DNA from: Lutibacter oricola | Lineage (GTDB): Bacteria; Bacteroidota; Bacteroidia; Flavobacteriales; Flavobacteriaceae | Assembly: GCF_900106565.1 (NCBI RefSeq) | Contig: NZ_FNNJ01000001.1 | Coordinates: 1-64,000, forward strand | DNA length: 64,000 nucleotides | Direction of reading: 5' to 3' | Shown here: piece by piece, positions 56,541 through 64,000 of the stretch | Layout of the letters: every line of letters begins with the position of its first letter | Numbering within the stretch: position 1 is the first letter of the stretch | Notes under the pieces: generated by a model | What the model was told of the DNA's origin: nothing | Database searches by the model: none | The model's input: only the letters and a program-made list of their open reading frames with translations | Position numbers and translations under genes: made by a program

Positions 56541-57176
56541 TTAATTATTAAACTCCTTTTTACTAGCAGTAAAGCCAGTTATAAAACAACCAGCCATTAC
56601 AATATTTAAAATTAAAATTATATAATTAAAAATACCTTGCCAATCTATTAATTCACCTATTACATAAACAGGTATTAAACCTATATTAAAAATTAAAACA
56701 CCCAAGCTAATCCAAAAAAATAAGGATTTTTGAAGTGTTAAAATTGAATCGCTGTTTAATAACTCTATATAATAAATCAATATAATAAGCACAGTTAACA
56801 GCATCCCTATAATGGAATTAAAAACCAATATATCTGATTGTATTTTTTTATAAAATAATAATTCAATAATAGTATATACAACAAATACCATAATTAATAA
56901 GAAAGCAAATCTTTTTCTTATTTTTTTCTTTAAAATATAACTATAGAAAATAAGATAAAACAACGTACTTATTATACCCCATAAATTATACAATAAATAT
57001 GCTCTTACTTTTAGTATATGGATAAAATAACTAGCTACTAACTCCGTTAAAAACGAATAAACCAAAAAATACAACCAAAATTTTAATAATAAACTATGGT
57101 TGTATTTTTTATAACTTACAATACCTGTAATAAGTATTATTGCATAAATTATAATATAAGCATATTTATCCGACAT
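56541..57176 (-). CDS. Six-helix membrane protein, paralogue 2 (possible sensor)
   Basis: 211 residues, about six TM helices, same layout as paralogue 1 (YIIIYAIILITGIVSYKKYN, LLKFWLYFLVYSFLTELVAS, LQKSLFFWISLGVLIFNIGL, ITGFTASKKEFNN). 11 bases upstream of paralogue 1. Shared helices suggest duplication within the operon followed by divergence, or a heteromeric receptor. Function unknown. Confidence 0.8.
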   Translation of the reverse strand: MSDKYAYIIIYAIILITGIVSYKKYNHSLLLKFWLYFLVYSFLTELVASYFIHILKVRAYLLYNLWGIISTLFYLIFYSYILKKKIRKRFAFLLIMVFVVYTIIELLFYKKIQSDILVFNSIIGMLLTVLIILIYYIELLNSDSILTLQKSLFFWISLGVLIFNIGLIPVYVIGELIDWQGIFNYIILILNIVMAGCFITGFTASKKEFNN

Positions 57177-57203
57177 TATAGTTTATTAATGTAATGTTAT
57201 TAA

Positions 57204-57611
57204 TTATTGAGGGAATATGCCATATGGAGGATCACCTAATCCACCGTCATTTAACCCATCAATATCTGTAATATCTGCATTATGTACTACAGCATCAACA
57301 GGTTCATTTTCTGTTTCGCTATTTTTAATAACTTCTTGTGTTGGCACAATAAAAATTGTAGACATATTATCTTTTTCTTTGTCCTTTTCTTGCACTCCAT
57401 AAGCTCCAAAATAAACTCTAAAGCCAGAAACTTCTTTCTTTTGCTGCTTAGCTTCTAGCTTAGCATCGGTTATAAATTTTTCTAATTCTTCAACAGAAAA
57501 CCAGCTAGAAATAGCATCTTTCTTTTTTAAGGTTTTGTTTATAATATTACCTCGTGTGGTAACAAAATTTTGGTTTAAAGCAATTGCTTCATCTTTTGTA
57601 ATTCGTGTCAT
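57204..57611 (-). CDS. Uncharacterised 135-residue protein heading the signalling operon
   Basis: No signal peptide or TM helix. An N-terminal helical part (TRITKDEAIALNQNFVTTRG, then SSWFSVEELEKFITDAKLEA) is followed by a beta core (SGFRVYFGAYGVQEKDKEKD, then STIFIVPTQE) and an acidic, Gly/Pro-rich tail (DIDGLNDGGLGDPPYGIFPQ). I recognise no family. First gene of the five-gene run with the two membrane paralogues, kinase and regulator, so possibly a soluble component of that system. Position and clear composition support it as real. Confidence 0.75.
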   Translation of the reverse strand: MTRITKDEAIALNQNFVTTRGNIINKTLKKKDAISSWFSVEELEKFITDAKLEAKQQKKEVSGFRVYFGAYGVQEKDKEKDNMSTIFIVPTQEVIKNSETENEPVDAVVHNADITDIDGLNDGGLGDPPYGIFPQ

Positions 57612-57765
57612 TGTAAATAAAAATTAAAGATTAGTTAAAGATAGTATTTATAATTAAATAAAATAAAAAGGTGTTTTTACCCTAAATAAAACAGTAAAAT
57701 ACCCCAATTTTTAAACAATTACTTATTATACTTTTGTAATAGCATTAAAGAAAAAGGGAAATAAA

Positions 57766-57921
57766 ATGAAATTAGAAAAATTTTTAATGTATAAAATAGG
57801 TAAAGTGAGTATGATAACATTATTTGTTGTTATTGTAGTTATTCTTAACTTTTTTATGTTAAATAAAGTAATTTCAAAACACGTTCAAAATACTAATGTT
57901 GAACATTCTATCATTAAATAG
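57766..57921 (+). CDS. Small single-helix membrane protein
   Basis: 51 residues from ATG 57766, with an AGGGAAATAAA purine-rich stretch before the start. Sequence begins MKLEKFLMYKIGKVSM, then a TM helix (ITLFVVIVVILNFFML) and a short polar tail. A TACTTTTG -7 box (TAnnTTTG) lies about 30 bases upstream and a strong terminator follows (58021-58052), so it is an independent small gene. Function unknown. Confidence 0.55.
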   Translation: MKLEKFLMYKIGKVSMITLFVVIVVILNFFMLNKVISKHVQNTNVEHSIIK

Positions 57922-58020
57922 TTAAGAATTAATAGTAAGAATTAATCCACACTCTCCCCACGAAACTTTTTCTTTGATGCTAATCAAAGGGTTTAAAATC
58001 ATTTATTGGGCTGATTTTAG

Positions 58021-58052
58021 AAGGTTACTTGTTTTCAAGTAACCTTTTTTTC
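58021..58052 (+). terminator. Intrinsic terminator of the small-protein gene
   Basis: AAGGTTACTTG-TTTT-CAAGTAACCTT (58021-58046) followed by a T tract. Lies upstream of gltX. Confidence 0.8.
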
Positions 58053-58083
58053 TTTTTAAATTCTAATATTTATTCTTATAAAT

Positions 58084-58091
58084 TATCTTTG
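58084..58091 (+). promoter_or_regulatory. -7 promoter box of gltX
   Basis: TATCTTTG fits TAnnTTTG, 18 bases before the gltX ATG. It supports the start at 58110, since a start at 58029 would lie upstream of the promoter and in the terminator. Confidence 0.5.
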
Positions 58092-58109
58092 CACTTTAAA
58101 ACTCAAGAA

Positions 58110-59633
58110 ATGAACAACGTTAGAGTACGATTTGCTCCTAGTCCAACAGGACCTTTACATATTGGAGGTGTTAGAACAGCGCTTTTTAATTACTTATTTG
58201 CTAAAAAAAATAACGGAACTTTTGTGTTACGTATTGAAGATACCGACCAAACTAGGTACGTAGCAAATGCCGAACAATATATTATAGATTCGCTTAATTG
58301 GTTAAATATTCCTTATGATGAAGGACCAGGAAAAAATGAAAAATTTGGACCTTACCGTCAATCTGAACGTAAAGATATTTATAAAAAATATGCTGAAGAG
58401 CTTATAGCAAACGGAAACGCATATTATTGTTTTGATACTGCTGAAGAATTAGATGCGCATAGAAAAAACCACGAAACTAAAGGTAAAACCTTTATTTATA
58501 ACTGGCATAACCGTGCTAAACTAACCAATTCGGTTTCGCTTTCTAAAGAAGAAGTAGAGCAACGCATTGCTAACGGCGATAAATATGTGGTACGTTTTAA
58601 AATGTACGAACCAGAAAATAATACTGCTGAAACTATTGAAGCTGATGATATTGTACGAGGTCATGTTTCATTTAAAAAAGAAATTTTAGACGATAAAATT
58701 TTGTTTAAAAGTGATGGAATGCCAACCTACCATTTAGCAAATATTGTAGATGATCATTTAATGGAAATCTCGCACGTTATTCGTGGTGAAGAATGGTTGC
58801 CTTCACTTCCACTTCATATTGCTTTGTATGAAGCTTTTGATTGGCAAGCACCACAATTTGCACATTTACCACTTATTTTAAAACCAGTTGGTAAAGGAAA
58901 GTTAAGCAAACGTGATGGTGATAAATTAGGTTTCCCAGTATTTCCATTAGCGTATACAAATGCTGAAGGTGAAGTTTCTAGAGGTTATAAAGAAGATGGA
59001 TATTTTTCGGAAACTGTTGTAAACTTTTTAGCATTATTAGGTTGGAATCCAGGTACTGAGCAAGAATTATTTGAGTTAGAAGAATTAGTAAAAACTTTTG
59101 ATTTAGCGCGTGTAAATAAATCAGGAGCTCGTTTTGATCCAGACAAAACAAAGTGGTTTAATCAACAATATATGCAGCAAAAATCAAATGCAGATTTAGC
59201 TATTTTATTTGCTGAAATTCTAAAAGAAAAAGGGATTTCTTCCGAAGAAAAAACTATTGAAAAAGTAGTTTCATTAATAAAAGAAAGAGCCGTTTTTGTA
59301 AATGATTTTTGGGATTTAAGTAACTTCTTTTTTGAAGCTCCAACTGAATACGATGCAAAAGCATCACGTAAACAATGGAAAGAAGATACGCCAGTTTTAA
59401 TGAACGAATTAATTGCTGTACTAGAAGGTATTGAAAATTTCAATTCAACAAATATTGAAACTATTGTAAAAGAATGGATTACTGGTAAAGAAATTGGTTT
59501 TGGAAAAATTATGCAACCTTTCCGTTTAAGTTTGGTAGGTGCTATGAAAGGTCCTCACCTATTTGATATTGCTGAAATGATTGGAAAACAAGCAACAATA
59601 GATAGAATTAAAAATGCTATTGATACGTTGTAG
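58110..59633 (+). CDS. gltX: Glutamyl-tRNA synthetase
   Basis: 507 residues from ATG 58110 (MNNVRVRFAPSPTGPLHIGG). An upstream in-frame start at 58029 lies in the terminator hairpin and is rejected. HIGH motif PSPTGPLHIGG, KMSKS-like GKLSKRDGDKLG, and the EDTDQTRYVANAEQYI segment are GltX signatures. It charges tRNA-Glu in the cytoplasm. Monocistronic, with its own promoter box. Confidence 0.97.
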   Translation: MNNVRVRFAPSPTGPLHIGGVRTALFNYLFAKKNNGTFVLRIEDTDQTRYVANAEQYIIDSLNWLNIPYDEGPGKNEKFGPYRQSERKDIYKKYAEELIANGNAYYCFDTAEELDAHRKNHETKGKTFIYNWHNRAKLTNSVSLSKEEVEQRIANGDKYVVRFKMYEPENNTAETIEADDIVRGHVSFKKEILDDKILFKSDGMPTYHLANIVDDHLMEISHVIRGEEWLPSLPLHIALYEAFDWQAPQFAHLPLILKPVGKGKLSKRDGDKLGFPVFPLAYTNAEGEVSRGYKEDGYFSETVVNFLALLGWNPGTEQELFELEELVKTFDLARVNKSGARFDPDKTKWFNQQYMQQKSNADLAILFAEILKEKGISSEEKTIEKVVSLIKERAVFVNDFWDLSNFFFEAPTEYDAKASRKQWKEDTPVLMNELIAVLEGIENFNSTNIETIVKEWITGKEIGFGKIMQPFRLSLVGAMKGPHLFDIAEMIGKQATIDRIKNAIDTL

Positions 59634-59643
59634 AACTAAAACT

Positions 59644-59878
59644 CGTCATGCTGAACTTGTTTCAAGTTCTCGATAATTTAGTTTTAAATATAAAAAATAG
59701 ATACCTGCCTCCGCAGTTATAACAACTTAAAAAAATACTATTTGTTATTCTAAATGAAACAAAGTGGAATTAAGAATTTCTTATTCGATACTATGTGAGA
59801 TTCTTCACTATCGTTCAGAATGACAAGTATAAATTAAAAGTATTATAAAACTAAACTTGTTTTAGGTTCAGCATAACG
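59644..59878. repeat. Nested composite of two inverted-repeat families
   Basis: Outer pair: GTCATGCTGAACTTGTTTC (59646) inverted as AAACTTGTTTTAGGTTCAGC near 59852. Inside it (59741-59825) lies a complete CATTCTGAA-type element (GTTATTCTAAATGAA ... TTCAGAATGACAA). The inner copy appears to have inserted into the outer one. No gene in this gap. Confidence 0.7.
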
Positions 59879-59950
59879 CTATGTTTTTTAGATTAAAAAA
59901 AAAAGTATGTATTACTGCAGTAGGTATAACAAAATAAAAAAGATACAACT

Positions 59951-60127
59951 ATGAATAAAACGAGAGTTATAGGATTATTAATAATGATAGCTGGAATAAC
60001 AATCCATTCTACTTTAGAAAATGACTTTACCGATTTTATTACTGGGCTACTTATAGCAGCTGGTATGATAATATTAATTTCTGGTAAGACAATTTTCAAT
60101 AAAAAAAATAAAAAAAGTATTACTTAA
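59951..60127 (+). CDS. Small two-helix membrane protein
   Basis: 58 residues from ATG 59951. Two TM helices: RVIGLLIMIAGITIH and FITGLLIAAGMIILISG, separated by STLENDFTDF, then a basic tail (KTIFNKKNKKS). The TLENDFTDF segment is, as I recall, common in small flavobacterial membrane proteins. It sits between two repeat elements. Function unknown. Confidence 0.65.
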   Translation: MNKTRVIGLLIMIAGITIHSTLENDFTDFITGLLIAAGMIILISGKTIFNKKNKKSIT

Positions 60128-60139
60128 TAAAAATAAACA

Positions 60140-60222
60140 TTTGTCATTCTGAATGAAGTGATAACGAAAAGAAGAATCTATCTAACAACCTAAAGATTCT
60201 TCACTATCGTTCAGAATAACAA
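60140..60222. repeat. CATTCTGAA-type inverted repeat element
   Basis: TTTGTCATTCTGAATGAAGT at the left; GTTCAGAATAACAA at the right, with AAGAATC and AGATTCTTC in the arms. Same family as 29236-29320. Confidence 0.75.
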
Positions 60223-60233
60223 TTATATAAAAC

Positions 60234-60261
60234 AAAAAAGGAGCTTTTCAGCTCCTTTTTT
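60234..60261. terminator. Bidirectional intrinsic terminator
   Basis: AAAAAAGGAGCT-TTTC-AGCTCCTTTTTT, perfect 12-bp stem, abutting the thioesterase stop codon. Confidence 0.85.
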
Positions 60262-60806
60262 TATATCTCTATTTTAACATTGTAGTCTTTCAAAGCATCT
60301 TTATACTTTTCTGGTTGAAAGTTCTCTGCACTAAATTCTATTTTACGTTCATGTCTCATTTTTATATGCTTTATAGATCGTAAATACCTACGCATATCAG
60401 TTTCATTAGATATAATTAAACCAGGAACTTGCACACCTTTTCCGTTTTCATCTCTTGCAACCATAGAGAAATAAGATGAATTACAGTGTTTAACAACACC
60501 TGTTCTAATATTTTGAGATTCTACTCTAATACCAACAACCATAGACGATCTACCCACATAATTAACCTGAGCTCTTAATGTTAATAACTCACCAACTTCA
60601 ATTGCATTTAAAAAATCTACCCTATTTACAGATGCTGTTACACAGTACTCACCCGAAAATTTTGAGGCCGAAGCAAAAGCTGCTTTATCCATAATAGATA
60701 AAATATAGCCACCATGTATTTTTCCACTAAAATTGGAATGCGATGGTAACATTAACTCTGTTAAAATAATTTCTGAATCTTCAGGTTTTTTAAATACGTT
60801 CTCCAT
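60261..60806 (-). CDS. Acyl-CoA thioesterase (hotdog fold)
   Basis: 181 residues. Hotdog signature HSNFSGKIHGGYILSIMDKA with the active-site region, then CVTASVNRVDFLNAIEVGEL and NYVGRSSMVVGIRVESQN, as in YciA/ACOT-type acyl-CoA thioesterases. It hydrolyses fatty acyl-CoA esters in the cytoplasm. A C-terminal extension (residues 135-181) is charged. It follows the 115-residue gene by 5 bases. Confidence 0.9.
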   Translation of the reverse strand: MENVFKKPEDSEIILTELMLPSHSNFSGKIHGGYILSIMDKAAFASASKFSGEYCVTASVNRVDFLNAIEVGELLTLRAQVNYVGRSSMVVGIRVESQNIRTGVVKHCNSSYFSMVARDENGKGVQVPGLIISNETDMRRYLRSIKHIKMRHERKIEFSAENFQPEKYKDALKDYNVKIEI

Positions 60807-60811
60807 AAAAT

Positions 60812-61159
60812 CTATTCTGTTTTTTCCACTTTAATTACAAAATACTTAGTATCTCCTAACCAAGGAAACGTTGAAAAACGCTCTTTATAAGTTAGTTTTA
60901 CATCTTTACCTTGTAAATCTTGCAATAATTTAATTACTTCTTTTTCATTATCTTCAACAGAAAAAGTAAAAATTTGAGCTTCAGATACTCCTTGACTTAT
61001 TTCTCCTTCCCAAGTTTTAAATAAAATACCTTTATTACTAAATTTAACTAGTTCTCCTGCTCTATAACCTTCACTATAGGTAAAATAATAAATAGCTGTA
61101 AAATAAAGTGCTAAACCTAAAAATACAATAGTTATAAAACTTGCTAAAACTTTTTTCAT
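60812..61159 (-). CDS. Small anchored hypothetical protein
   Basis: 115 residues with one N-terminal TM helix (LASFITIVFLGLALYFTAIY). The soluble part (GYRAGELVKFSNKGILFKTW, then VKLTYKERFSTFPWLGDTKY) is beta-rich. Related flavobacterial proteins are sometimes labelled 6-phosphogluconate dehydrogenase, but no dehydrogenase domain fits in this length, so I call it unknown. Co-transcribed with the thioesterase gene. Confidence 0.75.
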   Translation of the reverse strand: MKKVLASFITIVFLGLALYFTAIYYFTYSEGYRAGELVKFSNKGILFKTWEGEISQGVSEAQIFTFSVEDNEKEVIKLLQDLQGKDVKLTYKERFSTFPWLGDTKYFVIKVEKTE

Positions 61160-61176
61160 AATATAATTTTAAAAAG

Positions 61177-61184
61177 CAAATATA
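61177..61184 (-). promoter_or_regulatory. -7 promoter box of the 115-residue gene and thioesterase
   Basis: TATATTTG on the minus strand, 17 bases before the ATG, fits TAnnTTTG. No well-placed -33 TTG. Confidence 0.45.
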
Positions 61185-61334
61185 ACCAATCGAATATTCA
61201 TGTATAATTTTAACCAAATTTTTTACAAACTGTAACATTTTGAATAATTTACATACAAATAGATACAATTCGCTTTTAATTAATACTTAAAACATTGTAT
61301 ATTTAATACTTAATTAACCTTTAAAAAAATTCAA

Positions 61335-62258
61335 ATGATACCAACTTACATTATTATTTTTATTATTGTAGTTCTTATTGCTTCAGGACTATTTATTGTG
61401 AAGCAACAAACCAATGCAGTTATTGAACGCTTTGGTAAATTTACAAGTATTAGAAGACCAGGTTTAAACCTAAAAATACCTTTAATTGATAGAGTTGCCG
61501 GACGTGTTAGTTTACGTATTCAACAATTAGATGTTATTGTTGAAACAAAAACACAAGATGATGTTTTTGTTCACTTAAAAATTTCTGTACAGTTTTTAAT
61601 TAGACCAGATCACGTTTACGATGCTTTTTACAAGCTTCAAAATCCGCATGAACAAATTACAGCCTTTATTTTTGATGTTGTACGTGCCGAAGTACCTAAA
61701 ATGATATTAGATGACGTATTCGAAAAGAAAGAGGAAATAGCCATAGCTATTCAACGTGATTTAAAGCATGCAATGCTTGAATATGGTTATGATATTATTA
61801 AAGCTTTAGTAACAGATATTGATCCAGATGAAAAAGTAAAAATTGCCATGAACCGAATTAATGCAGCAGATAGAGAAAAAATTGCTGCACAACACGAAGG
61901 TGATGCTCAACGTATTTTAATTGTAGAACGTGCAAAAGCAGAAGCAGAAAGTAAACGCTTACAAGGTAAAGGTATTGCAGACCAACGTAGAGAAATTGCA
62001 CGTGGTTTAGAAGAAAGTGTAGATGTTTTAAATGGTGCAGGAATTAACAGCCAAGAAGCCTCTGCATTAATTGTAATTACACAACATTATGATACATTAC
62101 AAAGTATTGGACAAGACACCAACTCTAACTTAATATTGTTACCAAATAACCCTAACGCAGCTAGTTCTATGTTAAACGATATGGTTACTAGTTTGGTTGC
62201 AGCTAACAAAATAAACGAATCTTCAAATATTGATAAGAAAAAACTAGACAAAAAATAA
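61335..62258 (+). CDS. SPFH/band-7 (stomatin-like, QmcA) membrane protein
   Basis: 307 residues. One N-terminal TM helix ([20 protein letters not shown]), then the SPFH domain ([57 protein letters not shown] [20 protein letters not shown]). A coiled-coil segment rich in Ala/Glu ([20 protein letters not shown]) follows. Such proteins scaffold membrane microdomains and often act with FtsH-type proteases. It is followed after 1 base by the YbjQ gene, so the two are probably co-transcribed. Confidence 0.92.
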   Translation: MIPTYIIIFIIVVLIASGLFIVKQQTNAVIERFGKFTSIRRPGLNLKIPLIDRVAGRVSLRIQQLDVIVETKTQDDVFVHLKISVQFLIRPDHVYDAFYKLQNPHEQITAFIFDVVRAEVPKMILDDVFEKKEEIAIAIQRDLKHAMLEYGYDIIKALVTDIDPDEKVKIAMNRINAADREKIAAQHEGDAQRILIVERAKAEAESKRLQGKGIADQRREIARGLEESVDVLNGAGINSQEASALIVITQHYDTLQSIGQDTNSNLILLPNNPNAASSMLNDMVTSLVAANKINESSNIDKKKLDKK

Positions 62259-62259
62259 A

Positions 62260-62577
62260 ATGATTTTAACTACTACTACAACTATTGAAACAAAACCAGT
62301 AAAAGAATATTTAGGTATTGTAACTGGAGAAACCATTATTGGAGCTAACCTTTTTAAAGATCTTTTTGCAAGCATTAGAGATATTGTTGGTGGACGATCA
62401 GGTTCTTATGAAAAAGTGCTTAGAGAAGCCAAAGACACTGCTTTAAAAGAAATGCAAGAACAAGCTCAAAGACTTGGTGCAAATGCCGTAATTGGTATTG
62501 ATTTAGATTATGAAACTGTTGGAAAAAACGGTGGAATGCTTATGGTTACTGCATCAGGAACTGCTGTTAAATACTAA
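62260..62577 (+). CDS. YbjQ/UPF0145 family protein
   Basis: 105 residues, full length for the family. [20 protein letters not shown] and [18 protein letters not shown], then [16 protein letters not shown] are the YbjQ signature. The family folds as a pentamer and is called heavy-metal binding in some databases without strong proof. It starts 1 base after the SPFH gene stop. Role unknown. Confidence 0.88.
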   Translation: MILTTTTTIETKPVKEYLGIVTGETIIGANLFKDLFASIRDIVGGRSGSYEKVLREAKDTALKEMQEQAQRLGANAVIGIDLDYETVGKNGGMLMVTASGTAVKY

Positions 62578-62600
62578 AAGTATTTATTAATTTATAACGA

Positions 62601-62630
62601 AAAAAATCCTCGCAATTGCGAGGATTTTTT
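62601..62630 (+). terminator. Intrinsic terminator of the SPFH-YbjQ unit
   Basis: A perfect 30-bp palindrome, AAAAAATCCTCGCAA/TTGCGAGGATTTTTT, followed by TGTTTTT. It may serve both strands. Confidence 0.85.
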
Positions 62631-62640
62631 TGTTTTTAAT

Positions 62641-62722
62641 GTCATTCTAAGCCTAAGCGAAGAATCTCATTTTCTTAATAAAAAGATTCTTCATTTCGTT
62701 ATCACTTTATTTAAAAATGACA
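62641..62722. repeat. CATTCTGAA-type inverted repeat element
   Basis: GTCATTCTAAGCCTAAGCGA at the left and TTTCGTTATCAC...AAAATGACAA at the right, with GAAGAATCTC and AGATTCTTC arms. Fourth copy of the family in the window, between the YbjQ terminator and the receptor gene end. Confidence 0.7.
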
Positions 62723-62729
62723 ATTTATT

Positions 62730-64000
62730 CTATTTAAAGTGTTTATTAGCTTGGAATGATTTTGATTTCTTTTTCTTTCCTTTTGCATTGAATGAATATG
62801 TTACACCTAATTCAAAAACTGGTCCCATACGCTCATACAATGTTTCTTGATAAAAAATTTGATCATTAACAGCATTGAAAGCATTGGTATCTAAACCTTG
62901 ATCATTTTGTGCAAAAATATCTAAACCTCTAAATGAGAAATTCCATTCTTTAGCATCTTTAGGTTGATAGTTTAACGCTACATTAGATACTGAAAAAGCA
63001 TCGTTTTGACCTTGAGAAGTTACTGTATTAGATTTTCTACTAAAGTCGTAGTTGAATTTAAACTCGTCAGATAATGTAAATACTACATTCCCTTTTACAG
63101 ACCAGTTTGTACTGTTTTGATCAACATCATAACCAAATACTTCACCATCTATTTGATAGTTGTATAACGAAGCTCCAACAAATAATTTAGCAAAAGAATT
63201 AACCATAATATTAGCATCAAACTCTGCTCCCAAACTTGTTGAATTACCTGCATTTGTATAAGATCTAATTAAAACATCTTCACCTAAAATATTGTATAAC
63301 GGAGCATTTTCTACTTGTGTAGTTACAGTGTTTACTCTAAATACTGTATTATCAGTTCCACGATAAAAACCAGTTAAATTAAATGTGTGTTTGCCAACAG
63401 ATTTATTAAAACTTAATTCAACATTGTTTAAATATTCTGCTTCTAATTCTGGATCTCCAACTACATAAACTTCAAAGTGTCTTCTATATAAAAACGGTGC
63501 TAATTTAGTAACAGAAGCTCTGTTAATTCTTCTACTTCCAGCTAAAGTTAACTTGTTATTGTCATTTAATTTATAACTTAAATGTGCCGATGGAAATAAA
63601 TCAAAATCGTTTTGAGAATAGTTAGATTGTAAATTAGATCCAAAAATTGGAACATAATCTGTTCTTGCAATATCCATAGATTGATCTTGGTACTCAGCTC
63701 TTACACCAAAAATATAGCTTAAATCTCCTGCTTTTCCAGAATAATCTACATATGCTGCGTACACAGTTCTTGTTAAATCTATAGAGTTATCTAAATCTTT
63801 AGTAACCAAATCGTTGTTAAATTTAAAATCACCATCAATATTTGTGTATTGAACTTGTAAACCTGTTCCAAAAGAATTTCCGTTATCAAACTCTTTCTCG
63901 TAATCTGTGGCAAAACGAGCACCTTTTAAAGGTGTTTCGTCAGATAATGAATAATCGTTAGCTTGGTAAGCGTTTGCGTAGTTATTAACCACATCATTAT
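62730..64000 (-). CDS. Outer-membrane TonB-dependent receptor, beta-barrel part (5' end beyond window)
   Basis: About 423 C-terminal residues visible. The frame stays open to the right edge (the codons before the GTG at 63992 read N-D), so the N-terminus with signal peptide and plug lies outside. The barrel shows alternating aromatic/polar strands (LSYIFGVRAEYQDQSM, DLFPSAHLSYKLNDNNKLTL, VELSFNKSVGKHTFNLTGFY), and the C-terminus MGPVFELGVTYSFNAKGKKK is typical of the outer-membrane beta-barrel (OMP_b-brl_3) family. Substrate cannot be judged without the plug. Confidence 0.85.
   Translation of the reverse strand, partial: NDVVNNYANAYQANDYSLSDETPLKGARFATDYEKEFDNGNSFGTGLQVQYTNIDGDFKFNNDLVTKDLDNSIDLTRTVYAAYVDYSGKAGDLSYIFGVRAEYQDQSMDIARTDYVPIFGSNLQSNYSQNDFDLFPSAHLSYKLNDNNKLTLAGSRRINRASVTKLAPFLYRRHFEVYVVGDPELEAEYLNNVELSFNKSVGKHTFNLTGFYRGTDNTVFRVNTVTTQVENAPLYNILGEDVLIRSYTNAGNSTSLGAEFDANIMVNSFAKLFVGASLYNYQIDGEVFGYDVDQNSTNWSVKGNVVFTLSDEFKFNYDFSRKSNTVTSQGQNDAFSVSNVALNYQPKDAKEWNFSFRGLDIFAQNDQGLDTNAFNAVNDQIFYQETLYERMGPVFELGVTYSFNAKGKKKKSKSFQANKHFK

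Noticed and set aside
58029-58109. 27-codon N-terminal extension of gltX
   Set aside because: It lies in a terminator hairpin and upstream of the -7 box; GltX begins at MNNVRVRF.
59893-60099. Minus-strand ORF of 68 codons
   Set aside because: Antisense to the 58-residue membrane protein, whose sequence has clear helices and a normal start.
1-64000. CRISPR arrays, tRNA, rRNA, transposase or prophage genes
   Set aside because: Intergenic gaps were read on both strands; none of these was found. The only regular tandem repeat (1-730) is coding.

Overview
The window is AT-rich (about 30% GC by eye) and reads as chromosomal DNA from a member of the Flavobacteriaceae (Bacteroidota). The reasons are type IX secretion (T9SS) proteins with C-terminal sorting domains, PorZ, several TonB-dependent receptors with carboxypeptidase-regulatory N-termini, -7 promoter boxes of the TAnnTTTG type, and very few Shine-Dalgarno sequences. 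NrfHA with CcsBA suggests respiratory nitrite ammonification. Genus cannot be fixed from sequence alone; a marine genus such as Lutibacter or a relative is a guess.

Layout: 1-9.9 kb holds three minus-strand secreted-protein genes: an M14 metallopeptidase with a calcium-type repeat tail that runs off the left edge, a small T9SS-type protein, and a 1436-residue TSP3/LamG adhesin. The small protein is a stand-alone copy of the adhesin's C-terminal module, and the two genes share a near-identical 5' leader. 10-15.6 kb is porZ-recO-TonB receptor. 15.7-18 kb holds a possible small transcript and a LytS/LytR-type two-component pair. 18-26.6 kb is the alpha-2-macroglobulin/pbpC pair, split by a 649-bp unit made of a DUF559 nuclease gene between two copies of a hairpin repeat; this is my best candidate for an undescribed mobile system. 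26.7-30.5 kb is housekeeping (hemolysin III-like, plsC, trpS, DUF418). 30.5-34.2 kb is a siderophore receptor plus PepSY membrane protein, with a promoter bracketed by two matching palindromes. 34.6-38.8 kb is nrfHA-ccsBA, with two perfect palindromes upstream. 39-46 kb contains an aldo/keto reductase, pgk, a small Crp-linked cluster, holB and OmpH-like genes.

47.7-53.4 kb is DUF4175-ybeY-mnmG. One perfect and one 15/16 parS-type centromere site bracket mnmG, and a weaker third site contains the GTG start of holB; this suggests proximity to the replication origin. 53.5-57.6 kb has glutaminase and an uncharacterised five-gene signalling operon (135-residue protein, two 6-TM paralogues, histidine kinase, LuxR-type regulator). 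57.7-64 kb has gltX, two small membrane proteins, a thioesterase, an SPFH protein, a YbjQ protein and a partial outer-membrane receptor, interspersed with copies of a CATTCTGAA-type inverted repeat. I found no rRNA, tRNA, CRISPR array, prophage or transposase gene.
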